From: Hofstenia miamia
Lineage: Eukaryota > Xenacoelomorpha > Acoela
NCBI GenBank assembly: GCA_004352715.1
Contig: SCFE01000074.1
Coordinates: forward strand, 1,615,502-1,679,501
Direction of reading: 5' to 3'
DNA length: 64,000 nt
Shown piece by piece: positions 14,501 through 24,481 of this stretch. The position numbers and the translations under genes were made by a program. Each line of letters starts with the position of its first letter. The stretch's first letter is position 1. The notes under the pieces are model-generated. The model was not told the origin of the DNA, ran no database searches, and worked only from the letters and a program-made list of their open reading frames with translations.

Positions 14501-17500
14501 GCAAATACTGCTGTAAACGCTGGATATATTTGCACAATTGAATTTTAAGACGCGATCAAAGCACTTTCGATATTTCGTTTTTCACGTTAGTGCAAACATT
14601 CTATTGAGACTAGGCACACAACAGGAATGGATAGTTACCCAATTGATAGAGAACGTAAAAGAAAATGCGTTTCTATTTGATGACTCCAATCCCAATTATA
14701 AAAATCGTGTAATCTAAGACCCACCAATGAAATAACCTCCTCAAACTGTTCCGCATTAATTTGCACAAGGTTTTTGAAATCATATGGGCTCTCTATTTTG
14801 AGTTCTTGCATCAATGAGTATATCTTTATCCACTGCTTCACTAAAAGTTTTTTAGTCTTTTGCGGTTGATTTGCAACGACGCCATAATAAATAGCAAAGA
14901 AGCAGAGACAAAGGCGTCCAAATCGCCCGAATCTTGCATTATTTTAAAATTTTTTCCATTAAAATAACAGCGTGTCAACAACAAAAAGTGTTATAATTTA
15001 TTGATCGGCTGTAAACGCACTTTTAGTTAATTGTCTTGTAACCCTAAGTTGCTTTCTTTTGTTTCAGCGGTCTTTTTTTAAATATTCTTAGTTATTAGGT
15101 TTTACTTTAATAAACTCATTGGTAATATTTTCGGGCGATATATTGTCGCTGTGTGTATTGCAATTTATGTTTTCTAATGGTTTCCAATACACTTTACTAT
15201 GCGTGTTAGCATTATTATGGCTTTTTAATAAGCGTGACCAATAAAAAATTTCCCAATAAATTGGTGGGGACTTTGAGCTGTGTAATCTTACAACTAACAC
15301 TGACAAAGCGTATATGTGTTGTTTTGTTTAATTCGTTGTTTAGACTGTTTTATTTATATACCTCCTTCTCTGTATTATGGATTTAGATGGATATACACAT
15401 TTTCATATTACATAGAGCCCCGCTTTTTTCCAAAAATGATTTTTGGGATTTTTGTTAAAAACTGAATAGATCCTGAAATAATTGGCATGAATGTAAATCA
15501 TAAAAAAATTCCTTTCGGAATTTATAGGCAAAAGCTATCGTATATGGATATGTGGAAAAATACATAGTGGGAGGTACTTATAAACATATTTATATATAAG
15601 CTTGTTTTCTTGGTTTTGTTAACTGTTTCATCAATAGTATAAACTAAATCATAGTTATCCAATTGTTTGTGTTTGGTGTATGATGATCATACAAAATGGG
15701 TAAAATTTTGAAAATCTTTGGTTACTAAAAATGTATTAAGACCCCTGCCTTTTCCTCACTTGCAGCCCGAACGTTTCTTTTATGAGGAATTGCATGTAAA
15801 TTTCTGTTAATACCTAAGGTCTTCTTTACAATTCTCTTTATAATCATAATGACAAGTAAAAACTAGAGTGTGTAATTTCTACTCTTGCTGTTCAAATGAC
15901 TGATTGAGCAGATAAATTCTAGGAGTTCCCAAACAAGAAGATTAAGTTCACAATTCGACATTTAAAAAAGTTTAATGTGAAAATGTTGTCTTTCCCTACA
16001 TACATGTTTTTTACTTGTAATTTATCTTCTATATGTAATTATGTTTTATGATTTTGATGAGAAGTATAACCATTCATTCATGTCATACATTCCAACATAA
16101 ACCAATTTGTCAGGAAATGAAATTAGTATAAAAAATGTGATTTGAATAGATGAAAGTCGGTATATTTGACATTATTTTGGACTGCGACGGCCACTCGCGT
16201 TGATTGGTTGAGGATTTGCCACTCATTGTTGGGAACTTAGTTCAAAACTTAGTCTCGTAACTAGAAACTTTCCTGTATTCAATGTAAAAATTCTATATCG
16301 AATTCAGTATTTGTTACGTATTTGTCACACCTGTCTGGGTCATTGACCCTCGAACATACCTCGGTGTTCGTTCAAAAAATATGTGATAATTATACAAGTT
16401 TACAATTTTTGTATGCGGGCAGGTCTCTTCTAGTTCGTTAAATTATCTATCCATTTGAAACAATTCAGTCGAATAAAGGGTTTAAAACAGACAAGGATGC
16501 AACAATTGTATGGTCATCACTTATTAAGCCCATGATTCTGCATCAGATATACCCACTCAAGGCAGTAGAGCTACGTTTACTTTACTTGGAAAGATGTACT
16601 TCATCGGCAGTTAAGCCATTTTTCTAATAAAAATGATCTGGAAAAGTCTTGTAATAGTAACAGTTGGTTTATCTTCGGGTTTTGTGATCCGTGATCAAAC
16701 CTGATCTAATAAATGTAACATACATTATAATTTTGCATCTTCCACCCGTGCGAGTACGGTCATTTTAAATTGAATAAAACTTTTGTTACAAACCAAAATA
16801 TTTTATTTTGAATTTTGGAAACCATTTTCTTAGAAGGCTTTGTCTGTGAGTAGGGTTGAGCTTTCAAGGAAAACCAATAAAAAATAAAGAAAAAAGCAGT
16901 AACTCGATAGTTTTATTTATGCCTATGATCAAAAGAATAACGATTTAATATCTTTGCTATCAAGGAAAATATTTGCATGTTGTGATTATCTATATTGCAC
17001 AATTTTACTTTCTGGCTTATGAATTGAAAATTGATACTTAAGTTGTCAATATTTGGGCGACAGTGGTCTCTCCGGGTCATTACATTTTGTATTCTTAGAG
17101 TATTAAAAGCTACCGGTATAGTATCAAACTGTTCTACACTATATTAAAATTATTGGCACCAAGTTGTACAGTCAACACACTGAAACTGCAATAGTTACAT
17201 AATGCATTATTAAATCTCACATGATATGTTTTGTTTTCGACAATATGCAATGCTAATTTGTGATTCTAAACAAAATATTTTTATCGTATGCTTGATAGTT
17301 TTAGCACTCATTATCAAATCTACATCACTGCTTTAAACATATTTCTTTATATACCATTTAAGGAAAACGTCCAATTATATTCGGGTTTTTTTGCTTTTAC
17401 ATTGCCAGTCTACACTTTTTATTTTTAACGTGTGGGGAATGTGTTAAAATTAACTAACAATCTACTGCATTGCTTGTTGTCCAGTTTTTCCAAAAAATAT

Positions 17501-20500
17501 TCATTAGTACTTTCAATGGTCAAAATAGTCATACCAGTAGAGAATCAAAATGAATTGTAGTATGGATTCCCACCCAGCACTGAATTCGGACTTCACTTTA
17601 TGGGTTAACCAGTCGTACACCAGAACAGAGGTATTTCCTAAACGTGGGCTCAGGTGATCCATCCACCATTTTCCAAGATATAATACTTCAATAGTATAAA
17701 CTTTGAAATCATTAAAGCCAATAGCTACCACAAATTGTAATAGTTCTTGGTAAATCAGATGCAAAAACCAAGAGCTGTTAAAAGATATTGTAACTTGAAA
17801 TGACTTTTTATTGTGATTCCCTTCTAGCCATACAACATATTCCATATATCCATCAAAATCCTGACGCCTATTGTCTGATCAGGACATGGAGGAGGGTCAC
17901 AGTTGACTAACCATAGATATACATAAAAGCATATTTGTGAAATAGATTACCGTATATATACCACTGATAAGTGATTTTAGCCATAAGTTTTTGAATAGTT
18001 CGGGGCTATTTGCGAACACTTTATCTTTAAGATATCCCCAAAGCCAAAAGTCTGGTGGTGGTAAATCATGAGAACGTTTTGAGGCCATTCAAAATCGGAA
18101 TTACGAGAGATTATCCGATCCTGAAACATTGCATTGTGGCTTTAGCGGTATGTGCAGTTGCTCCATCATGTTGCCACCAATACCCTGCCATGTTTGCTAA
18201 TTGAGGTTGAACGAAATTCACTAGCATGTCTCTATATCTCTCAACAGTTACATTCACAGCATTTTCATTTGCATCAACTTGTGAATAAACTCATTGTCAT
18301 TTCTTGCAGTTTCCTGACATCATAATTTAGTCTTTTCTTAAAGTTTTGTGGTTGTAAAGATTGCACTAATTGAATCTTGTCAGGGTACATGTGCAAGTCT
18401 CTTTGAATGCGCTGCAGAGAACTCCGTGAGATCGCAAGTTCTTGAGAATGCCTCTAATGGGTGTGGTTGGGTTCTCTTCAATGCTACGGCTCACATCTTC
18501 AGTATTTTCACTTGTACGTACTGAACGACCTCGTCCGCTTCTAAACCTATCACTTACAGAGCCATGCTCTTAAAAACGCATCACTAAGTTCATTGTTGCA
18601 GGCCTACTAGGGGGATGTCGAACATTGAAATGGCGCATATACGATCTTTGCGTTGCTACAATTGACCTTCCATTTTCAAAGTAAAATTCAATTATCTTCA
18701 CTCGTTGTTCTGTTGTAAATTTATCCATACCAAAAATTGCCATAGATCATATTTTATAATTCTGAAAAGAGAAATTGAAATATATTTATAAAAAAAAGTT
18801 ATTTAATTTTTAAAATGTGACTTATGGGTCACCACCCAAATTTTAGAAATTTTACCCTACTTTCTAAATAGATTTCTAAGTAACACAGTAACACTAGATT
18901 GACTTTTCCTTTATATCGAAATGTATGTTCCAATTGCCCATCCGACAGAAGTCTAAATTCTTTCAATTTTTTTACATTTATCACAGTAAACGTTAAAATT
19001 AATGTAAATCCATTTGAGTGTTTATTAAGATATTCTTAATTTAATTTAACATGCATTCGAAGAAGTGCACGGTTGCTGCAATTACTTAAACAAATGTTAC
19101 ACAATAACACATTTCATTCAGTTATTAGCAAAATCAATGTGTCCTCAAGTATTAACTAGATTGTATATTAGCACATTTTGCCCCATTCTATGCAGCTTAA
19201 ATATTCTTAAACTATTTTGAAATCTTCGTCATAGTGTGTGGCATAAAATGGAAGCTTCGTGCAAAAGTTCAAATTTATAACGCCGCAGTAGAGGCTGTGC
19301 CACCGCTGGAAATGTTCAACTACGTGACAACTGAAAGTAATCACATACATGTTTTCTAGTTTTATAAAGATGCGTTTTGAATCTTTTAGCGCGATTATAA
19401 CATTTCGCCAATAATATGTTAAATAGTAACTCGTTCTAGTCACTATTTAACATATTTTGTCTTATTTTTAGCTGGTTGAACCGAACAAACAAAGGGCATC
19501 TGCTCCAGGTTCTAAAAATTACGACCATTTTTTATTAGTCAATAAACTATTTGTGAACACCAATTATTTTATAGAAAAGCCTATTAATAAAATTATATAA
19601 ATAATAGAATTTGGGCTGCTACTATACCTAAGTTAACTTGTATATATATAATCAGAATTTTTGTTCGTAATTTCCCATGAAATGATAGGCATTCAAAATT
19701 TTCAAAATATTTTACAATAAATTGCCCTTCAATTTGAGAAGAATTGAAAAGCTTGTTATTTTAGCAAAGAGCTGATTGAATGTAAGATTCTTCTAGCGAA
19801 TGATACAAAAGTCATGTCGAGAATGTTTTTTGTGTTTGCTAATATTTTACAAATATTTATATATATAATGGATTGCTTTGTTTTATATTTACACCAGCAT
19901 TGAAATGTTAATAACTTGATTACCCTAGGTACAATACAATATTCATTTTTCCATATCCCGAAAATTGCAAAAATATTCATCCGACACAGAAATCTTAGCA
20001 GTTGAACAAATTAAGAGACACTGTGACGATATTCACTCCAACTTTTTACGGGAGTCTGTAAATAGATTAATCGACAAAATTAGATTTATGTACATTACGT
20101 TTTGTGTTGCATTATATTCTATAGTTTACTAAATTATTTTCAACCTTTTTCTGTGTTTGTTAAAACATTTTTAAAACATTTTTTAGGCTAAAAGCGTACT
20201 TATTGCAACCCTGATTGACTTCTACATTCTCAATAAATTTTTGTACATTTCTAAATATACTGCTAAACTATTTCAGTGCAGGGCTTTTGTACCATACGCT
20301 AGAATAACACGTTTTTAATTCGTGATTTTCGTATGTTTCTTGTCATCGAACTAATATTTGTTCTCATTGGTAGTCATTTTTTATTTTTTTATGATGCTCA
20401 GTCTGTGTAACTTCGTCATCATTTGTACAAACAATTTTTTAAATGTGGTTTTAATCAATGCCATCATATCTTTATAGTTATTGTTTTCAAGTAAATGCCC

Positions 20501-21954
20501 ACTTATAGGTTGTTTTAAATAAATTTATAGTATTTCTAGATATTTTGGTGTTTGAGATTTAAACACTAACTATGTCTTATCGTGAATAAGTATCGTTGTA
20601 TTTATTTAGTTTCAAAGATTCCGACATTTTTAAGTATAAAAGACTCTGTTTCATTCTTCTTTTATCTTTCATTGCATTCTTTTTATTTCATTTTGCTGTT
20701 CAAAGTTTTGTATCTTTATTGTTTAGAGTAGTCTTTCTGGTGGTGAACTTACCGACTCAAAGCGGCGCATGTCTATGTGGAGATGGCATGGTTCACCTTC
20801 CAGGAAGCCTTCGTCCAAAAAAAATGGACGTTTGATATACAAGGCCATCATTAAAAGCAGGCAGATTGTTCGTGTACGTTATTTTTGGAATGTAATTAGG
20901 TCAATCAATTGATGATTGGTTTGGTGAATAAAAATTAATAAAATTTGTTGATGAGTTTCGTCCTGAATGTAGATTTTAAAATGTGCCAGTTAATTTTAAA
21001 CTAAAGTGTTTCAATTTAGACAGGTGATTGCGTGGCATTTCATAGTGTTAACAATGATTTGAAATTGCCCTATATTGGTCGAGTGGATTCTTTTTGGGAA
21101 ACTGTATCAGATGGCGAATGCTTCGTGCGTGTATCTTGGTTTTATCATCCAGAAGAAACTCGAAAAGGTAGACAGATGCATCATCCCAAGGTATGATCTT
21201 TATCCAATATTTTGAAATAATTTTTCTCAAGATTCTCTCTCGATTTCATTATCTTCATAAAGATTCATTAATCCTAAATTGAGAAAAGAAGTTTAATTTA
21301 TTTAGCAAACCGCTATGTTAAGTCCTTTCTGCTATCAAAAAAATTGACAATTCTTTTTATTAGTTTTTAGAAAATTTTATGATATCTTGATTTCGAACGT
21401 TTAATGTCCTTGAGGATTTAAGCTTTTGGTTTTTATATTTCCTTAATTTTGTTATATTTTATTGTACTATAATTTGCCAAGTAATTGAATCTTTGTTTCT
21501 TTAATAGATTCTTTAAATTTATTAAAAGTTGATTCTTTTATATCTGGATTGAACTTGTTCCATAAATCAATTGTCAAATTGGTATACGATTTTTCTTCCA
21601 TTTTCTTTTTAAATAGGATTTTGTGATAGGTCTTATTTCATTTATGTACATTTTCATATATTTCTAGTTCAGGTAAACGTTCTTCTATAACTTATCCATA
21701 TTTTTTCTTAGAATTTGTAATAATTTGATTCTTAGAATGCACTTTTTCAATCTCTACATTTTGATGAAAACGATCTTCAAACAATCAGTCATAAGGTCAA
21801 ACTCATCACAATGTCAGAATTCCGCTGTTCAGCTGGTACACATGAAGCACTCGCCAAAAAATTTTCAGTTGCTCCGGAACATCTCTACGTATGTGCTGGC
21901 ATGTACGACCCAGTGGAGAAAATAATGAAACGGGATTTCACCGGATCTAGCTAA
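1893..21954 (+). CDS. BAHCC1/TNRC18: BAHCC1/TNRC18/Winged-eye-type chromatin protein, C-terminal part (17 exons)
   Basis: Exons read by splice phase: 1893-2091, 2710-2924, 3030-3255, 3938-4152, 5048-5256, 5299-5520, 10372-10509, 10555-10609, 10654-10803, 11215-11426, 11500-11681, 11825-11932, 13784-13830, 13885-13932, 20727-20873, 21020-21190, 21736-21954 (TAA). Phases agree at every junction and give about 920 residues. Order: Ala/Ser/Thr/Pro-rich region, charged helix block, Tudor-like block (PGQRLLLRQ, YGILIDGQRG, WSQKLRCLYPG, FDDGDQGEIPL), linker, BAH domain (PYIGRVDSFWE, WFYHPEETRKG, DENDLQTISHK). In vertebrates this family reads histone methylation and represses transcription in the nucleus; the role here is inferred from that. 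The start lies upstream. An apparent extra C at 5390-5392 shifts the frame of exon 6. Introns range from 42 bases to 6.8 kb. Confidence 0.9.
3322..3560. repeat. TTAA-flanked MITE 1 (intronic)
   Basis: TTAA at 3318-3321 and again at 3561-3564 flank a 239-base element whose ends are inverted repeats: CCCTCACAGCGCCT on the left, and CCCTTAGAGCGTCT as the inverse of the right end. TTAA duplication is the signature of piggyBac-type transposition, so this is probably a piggyBac-related MITE. It sits in the intron between exons 3 and 4 of the BAH gene. Confidence 0.6.
4153..5047. other. Intron between exons 4 and 5
   Basis: This 895-base intron runs from GTAATT to TATTTAG. A patch richer in GC at about 4490-4720 contrasts with the surrounding AT-rich sequence and may be a degraded insertion, but I recognise no family and no open frame of interest. 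Confidence 0.5.
6440..6542. repeat. TTAA-flanked MITE 2
   Basis: Flanked by TTAA at 6436-6439 and 6543-6546, with ends CACGTTCACTGCCG and its inverse CGGCAGCGAACGTG. It is 103 bases long and noticeably GC-rich inside, with CACGTG and GCGCTGGCGCGAG. The size, ends and TTAA duplication fit a piggyBac-type MITE. It lies in the 4.85-kb intron 5521-10371 of the BAH gene. Confidence 0.65.
6566..7197. repeat. TTAA-flanked element 3
   Basis: TTAA at 6562-6565 is followed by CCCTTTGACGCA. The right end is its inverse (GGTGAAAGGG) followed by TTAA at 7198-7201. The terminal match is only about 9 to 10 bases and the 632-base interior is non-coding and AT-rich. This is weaker than the two smaller TTAA elements, but it has the same flanking tetranucleotide and a similar CCC terminus. 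Confidence 0.45.
7440..7835 (-). pseudogene. hAT-type transposase remnant, N-terminal zinc-finger region (CGGBP1-like)
   Basis: On the minus strand from 7834 the translation carries a Cys-x2-Cys ... His pattern (LVCKVCTRGIGFKTRFQVT, then a His in NLPKHVDK). This resembles the BED-like finger of CGGBP1 and related hAT-derived proteins. Further along (7600 towards 7440), an IPLDKFN segment matches the region that follows the finger in those proteins, but it is broken by stops. No inverted repeats were tied to it. It is a dead fragment inside the large intron of the BAH gene. Confidence 0.5.
7905..8290 (-). mobile_element. Possible LINE 3' end
   Basis: Read on the minus strand the segment ends GGTGAATAAAGTCTTTTTG followed by a TTG/ATT-rich tract. 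This resembles the 3' ends of the LINE family A copies here, which also end in AATAAAGTC plus a short simple repeat. The preceding ~370 bases have weak LINE C-terminal character but many stops. The call rests mainly on the tail. Confidence 0.3.
8343..9509 (-). mobile_element. Degenerate hAT-like element with transposase C-terminus
   Basis: The ends GGGCTGAGTTTG (8343) and ACTCAGCCAT (9500-9509) form a short imperfect inverted repeat. Inside, the minus-strand reading at 9063-9401 contains FLSQLAVDMLAIPTISFNR, matching the hAT C-terminal dimerisation motif (LA-x-D-x-LAIP-x-TS). Near each end are variants of TTATCCTGTCCGG, including a tandem pair at about 8390-8450. The rest of the transposase is missing, so this is a non-autonomous or decayed copy in intron 5521-10371. 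Confidence 0.5.
9341..9993. repeat. 316-bp identical duplication flanking a 21-base gap (assembly artefact likely)
   Basis: 9341-9656 and 9678-9993 appear identical base for base, beginning GCAGCACTGC and ending CAGTTAAT, with N at 9657-9677 between them. Contig ends that overlap but were joined with a gap give exactly this picture. The true locus probably has one copy, so the surrounding intron is probably about 340 bases shorter than shown. Confidence 0.85.
10372..10803 (+). CDS. BAHCC1/TNRC18: Charged coiled-coil-like exon block of the BAH gene (exons 7-9)
   Basis: Three exons (10372-10509, 10555-10609, 10654-10803), separated by introns of 45 and 44 bases, encode a Lys/Arg/Glu-rich segment. 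It starts HMLEDVESALKLVSDTSKED and runs through KRKLLVLEQRVKRKLKMRH into EEASEETEDINLD and a Ser/Thr/Pro/Arg tail ending STRRSTR. The pattern suggests a long helix followed by an acidic then basic linker. Comparable charged helical stretches precede the Tudor-like region in the vertebrate proteins. Phases are 2, 2, 0 and 0 and all join cleanly. Confidence 0.85.
11215..11932 (+). CDS. BAHCC1/TNRC18: Tudor-like domain exon block of the BAH gene (exons 10-12)
   Basis: Exon 10 (11215-11426) starts with a basic GRRSRGRR stretch and then LAPGQRLLLRQSDNLYYPGA. Exon 11 (11500-11681) encodes LYGILIDGQRGSKPHIL, then VGQRVCAVWSQKLRCLYPGQ. Exon 12 (11825-11932) supplies HIRVDFDDGDQGEIPLVHVR. Two repeats of the pattern G-Q-R-V/L ... 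Y-PG ... F/I-DDG-D are typical of paired Tudor folds. This arrangement, followed by a BAH domain, is what defines the BAHCC1/TNRC18 family. The function is inferred to be binding methylated histone tails. Confidence 0.88.
12073..13072. other. Assembly gap of 1000 N within intron 11933-13783
   Basis: The gap is exactly 1000 N, so its length is probably a placeholder. It abuts a TA dinucleotide run (13073-13089). Flanking exons 12 and 13 join in phase 1, so no coding exon needs to be missing, though a phase-neutral one could be. Confidence 0.9.
13784..13932 (+). CDS. BAHCC1/TNRC18: Two small linker exons of the BAH gene (exons 13-14)
   Basis: 13784-13830 (47 bases, ASEYDIRQPAFSPVGR with the split first codon) and 13885-13932 (48 bases, EIFVDALTDFSTESIS) are joined by a 54-base intron that ends TTTCAG. 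Both have clean GTAAG donors. They link the Tudor-like block to the region before the BAH domain. Their shortness makes them easy to miss, but reading phase 1-0-0 supports them. Confidence 0.75.
14405..15026 (-). mobile_element. Non-autonomous PIF/Harbinger-like element with transposase N-terminal remnant
   Basis: The ends are imperfect inverted repeats of about 31 bases: GTGTGTTTACAGCTTATCAA on the left, and GTGCGTTTACAGCCGATCAA as the inverse of the right end. Inside, the minus strand (14635-14930) reads a basic segment, then ELKIESPYDFKNLVQINAEQ followed by FEEVISLVG. This matches the N-terminal region of Harbinger transposases (acidic/basic start, then F-x-x-x-L-x-M-x-x-x-x-FEELL-x-LV). 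The catalytic domain is absent, so this is a deletion derivative in the 6.8-kb intron before the BAH exons. Confidence 0.6.
15360..15586. repeat. MITE with TACCTCC ends, copy 2
   Basis: The left end is TATACCTCCTTCTCTGTATT and the right end is AATACATAGTGGGAGGTA. Read from the right end on the minus strand it aligns well with the left ~100 bases of the element at 13-272 (shared TATGTATTTTTCCACATA). Same family, opposite orientation, no coding content. Confidence 0.55.
15590..17510. other. Intronic stretch without recognised features
   Basis: AT-rich sequence in the intron between exons 14 and 15. I found no open frame of protein-like composition, no inverted repeats and no RNA gene. A minus-strand open stretch at 17513-17845 next to the mariner relic has protein-like composition (WFLHLIYQELLQFVV) but I do not recognise it. 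Confidence 0.5.
17870..18743 (-). pseudogene. Mariner-like transposase relic
   Basis: On the minus strand from ATG at 18743 the reading starts MAIFGMDKFTTEQRVKIIEF, then YFENGRSIVATQRSYMRHFN, a helix-turn-helix start typical of one mariner-like group (FTTEQRVKIVE ... ATQR-x-FRRHF). Further on come ERYRDMLVNFVQPQL, HDGATAHTAKATM and finally LPPPDFWLWGYLKDKVFANS, which are the middle and last catalytic-region motifs. Many stops and shifts separate these pieces, so it is inactive. It sits in the intron before the BAH exons. Confidence 0.75.
19413..19456. repeat. 15-bp perfect inverted repeat with 14-base loop
   Basis: AATATGTTAAATAGT at 19413-19427 is followed by ACTATTTAACATATT at 19442-19456. 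The loop is AACTCGTTCTAGTC. This could be a small foldback structure or abutting ends of an element; nothing else nearby explains it. Confidence 0.5.
20727..21954 (+). CDS. BAHCC1/TNRC18: BAH domain and C-terminus of the BAH gene (exons 15-17)
   Basis: Exon 15 (20727-20873) carries RRMSMWRWHGSPSRKPSSKK and then GRLIYKAIIKSRQIVR, the conserved Trp-rich/basic lead-in. Exon 16 (21020-21190) is the BAH core: TGDCVAFHSVNNDLKLPYIG, RVDSFWETVSDGECFVRVSW, FYHPEETRKGRQMHHPK. Exon 17 (21736-21954) completes it with NALFQSLHFDENDLQTISHK and the C-terminal helix, ending KRDFTGSS and TAA. In BAHCC1 and its relatives this domain binds methylated histone H3 and sits at the extreme C-terminus, as here. The aromatic residues in WFYHPEET and the acidic DEND are present. 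A single intron of 545 bases splits the domain. Confidence 0.95.
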
Positions 21955-22180
21955 CCTACTAAGTGCCTTCTCCCTTTTGACATCCAGTCTGGATTCAAAT
22001 AATTTTCTGTTCAATTTTTAGTAATGACTAATGAAATTTAGAATCAGTTGAATTTAGACAAGCAATTTGATTTTCTTGTGTCATTCCATACTAAACTAGT
22101 AAAATAGGTTTCAATCCAAAATTACTAAATCCAGATCATGATGCTAGATGTTATCGCATGTCTGGCGTATAGGCCTGATC

Positions 22181-22186
22181 AATAAA
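22181..22186 (+). promoter_or_regulatory. Candidate poly(A) signal of the BAH gene
   Basis: AATAAA lies 227 bases after the stop codon and is the first canonical signal downstream. Placement is plausible, but no transcript end is visible. Confidence 0.45.
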
Positions 22187-22189
22187 CTT

Positions 22190-23110
22190 ATGGTGCTAAG
22201 TGTTGCTGTGCAACAATCCTGTGCAGTATTACTCATTTTGATATTTTGCAATTTTGTTCAATTTAGAATCCTTTGCTTTTTAGTCATTATTTGAATGTTT
22301 TTATCTTTTTATTATTAGAATTTGTTAGCAATTTTGAACGTTGTATTTGTTAAATTATTACGTTTGCTCGACTTCATTGTTTACATATAGTGCAGCGGAA
22401 ATTTTAACAGCTGTTTCGATTCCTTCAAAATCTAGAGTAGTGCTAATTTTATTATAAGTTTTTTCATATAGATATATTCAAAATCCCATCGTTTACTCCT
22501 ATTATTTAACATCAAATTCATAAAAAACGTACTCTTATATCTATACGTAAATGTGTTTTAATCTGTAATTTTTTATAGTGAAATGTCGCTAGTTTAGAAA
22601 CATTCACATATATTAATAGTAAAAATGATCAGTTCTGAAATTATTGATTTCTGAATTTTTGTAGTTCCTGTTATTCAAGTTCTATAATATATATTATTAT
22701 GCTAGAAAAAAAATATACCTACTGTTAAAATCTAATTATTTCGACAATGACAATAATGTCTGAGGTCCAAAATATGATTGAGCCAGGGGGTAATATGTCT
22801 GATATGAGCTATATTATCATATTGAAAATGGTTTTATCAATCAAAATTTGTTTAAGGTGATGATTTTTAATTTTTTTGTGTAGTTGCTGAGGTGAATGAA
22901 GCCCTTTTTTAAGCTTTTTTAAGTTACCAATAATTAATGAAGTTTTATTTAAACTTTGAGAAAATATATTTACAGGATGATTTGTGAGATACTGTCTGGT
23001 CTTATTTATGCTCTAATTACTTCTAACGCTCAGAACTTCAAGGCAAAGCTAAAGGTTCTTATTGAATAAATCCGTCTCAATTTCACTTCAAGTTTCATCT
23101 ACTTTTTTGA
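22190..23110. other. Intergenic stretch without recognised features
   Basis: AT-rich sequence downstream of the BAH gene. I see no coding exon, RNA gene or repeat with clear ends. Confidence 0.5.
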
Positions 23111-23119
23111 AATCAAACC

Positions 23120-24070
23120 TGTATGTCACGATTCAGATCTATCTAAAAATTGCACCAGACAGCAATTCAATGAAGTCATGAACAGGCTCATTCAGCAACA
23201 TCAGTCATGCCCGTCATCAACAGATTTCTTTATTCAGCTCGCTTTGTAAATCCTAATCTACAAGCTAACTATAGAATACATCTCTATCATCATGGTTTAT
23301 ACTGTGATAATAAATCCATACATGTGGCAATTGAATAGCATCAAATTTTGCACATATTTCAAAATGCATAGGTTGATCATAAATGAAGCTAAAACTGAAT
23401 TTTGTATTTTGTAGCCCGCTAAATATAACTACGACATTTCAGATTTAACTCTTAATCTTAATAATGTTAAGGTTCCGACGGTTAATAATTTTGAGTACTT
23501 TTTGACTCGAAACTAAATTTTGAATCTCACATTAATGCTACAGTTAGAACAAAGGACTACATTTCAAAATCTATCTTTTTCCCAAAACAGCTTTTCATTT
23601 TAAATACTATATTGACCTTTTTTTAAATTCAAAGAACTTACCACCTTTTAATATGATTTCTATGCCTGGTTTTATTCATAAGCAGAACTGCAGATCAAAA
23701 CATTTTACATATTTTAGATATAGAAAAAAATTATGAAAGAATCATTCATTAATACCGCTATCCGAACTTGGAATTCATTGCCTAAAGAAATAAAAAACAT
23801 TAAAAAATAAGTGTTTTTAAAAGGCAAATTAAAATTTACTTTAAACAGTATGTCTCAGGTAAATCATGGCTAGGATATAAATTCTACAATTATGATTACT
23901 CAACAACCCGTACTTGAAATCTCTCTAGTAATTTTTCAATAGCCTGGTAGACTTATTGTATAATTATTTGTTGCGTTGTATGTATTACGTATGATTGTTT
24001 ATTTTTCGACACTATTCAGATAAATTACCAGTTATTAATTGTCAATATTTATCTGAATAAAGAATATCTT
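23120..24070 (+). mobile_element. LINE family B, decayed 3' part
   Basis: Broken reading frames resemble the C-terminal part of the reverse transcriptase of the family B copies at 59-64 kb: NEAKTEFCI, then DLTLNLNNVKVPTVNNFEYF, and later NTAIRTWNSLPKEIKNIKK, the usual end of such proteins. A non-coding tail follows, ending in ATCTGAATAAAGAATATCTT. Multiple stops show it is dead. Confidence 0.55.
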
Positions 24071-24481
24071 ATCTACAATAGGAACATTAATATTATCTAT
24101 ATATACTTTTAATTTAAAAACGGCAAATGCCTTCATTCCTACAAGAATCGCAGCCAATAGTGCAACTTTGATTGACTATATTGCACTGCCCGAAAATAAT
24201 CTTGATTTCTTATACTACTCCTCTGAATGTCCATTCTCTGATCACTGTATAATATCAGCCTGTTTCTCTAAAGCTAAAATACGTTCTGAAATATCCAAAA
24301 AATGGATCACTATTCGCGAAAAATCGTCTGATAATATAGATAACCTGAAAAATGCTCGTTCACGTGAAATTTGGACTTCTGTATACGTTGCAGTTGATCC
24401 TAGCAACATGATCAAAAGCTTTCTAGATATTCTTGAATCCTATTTATATGAATATTGTCCTGAAAAAAAATCCTTGTTACT

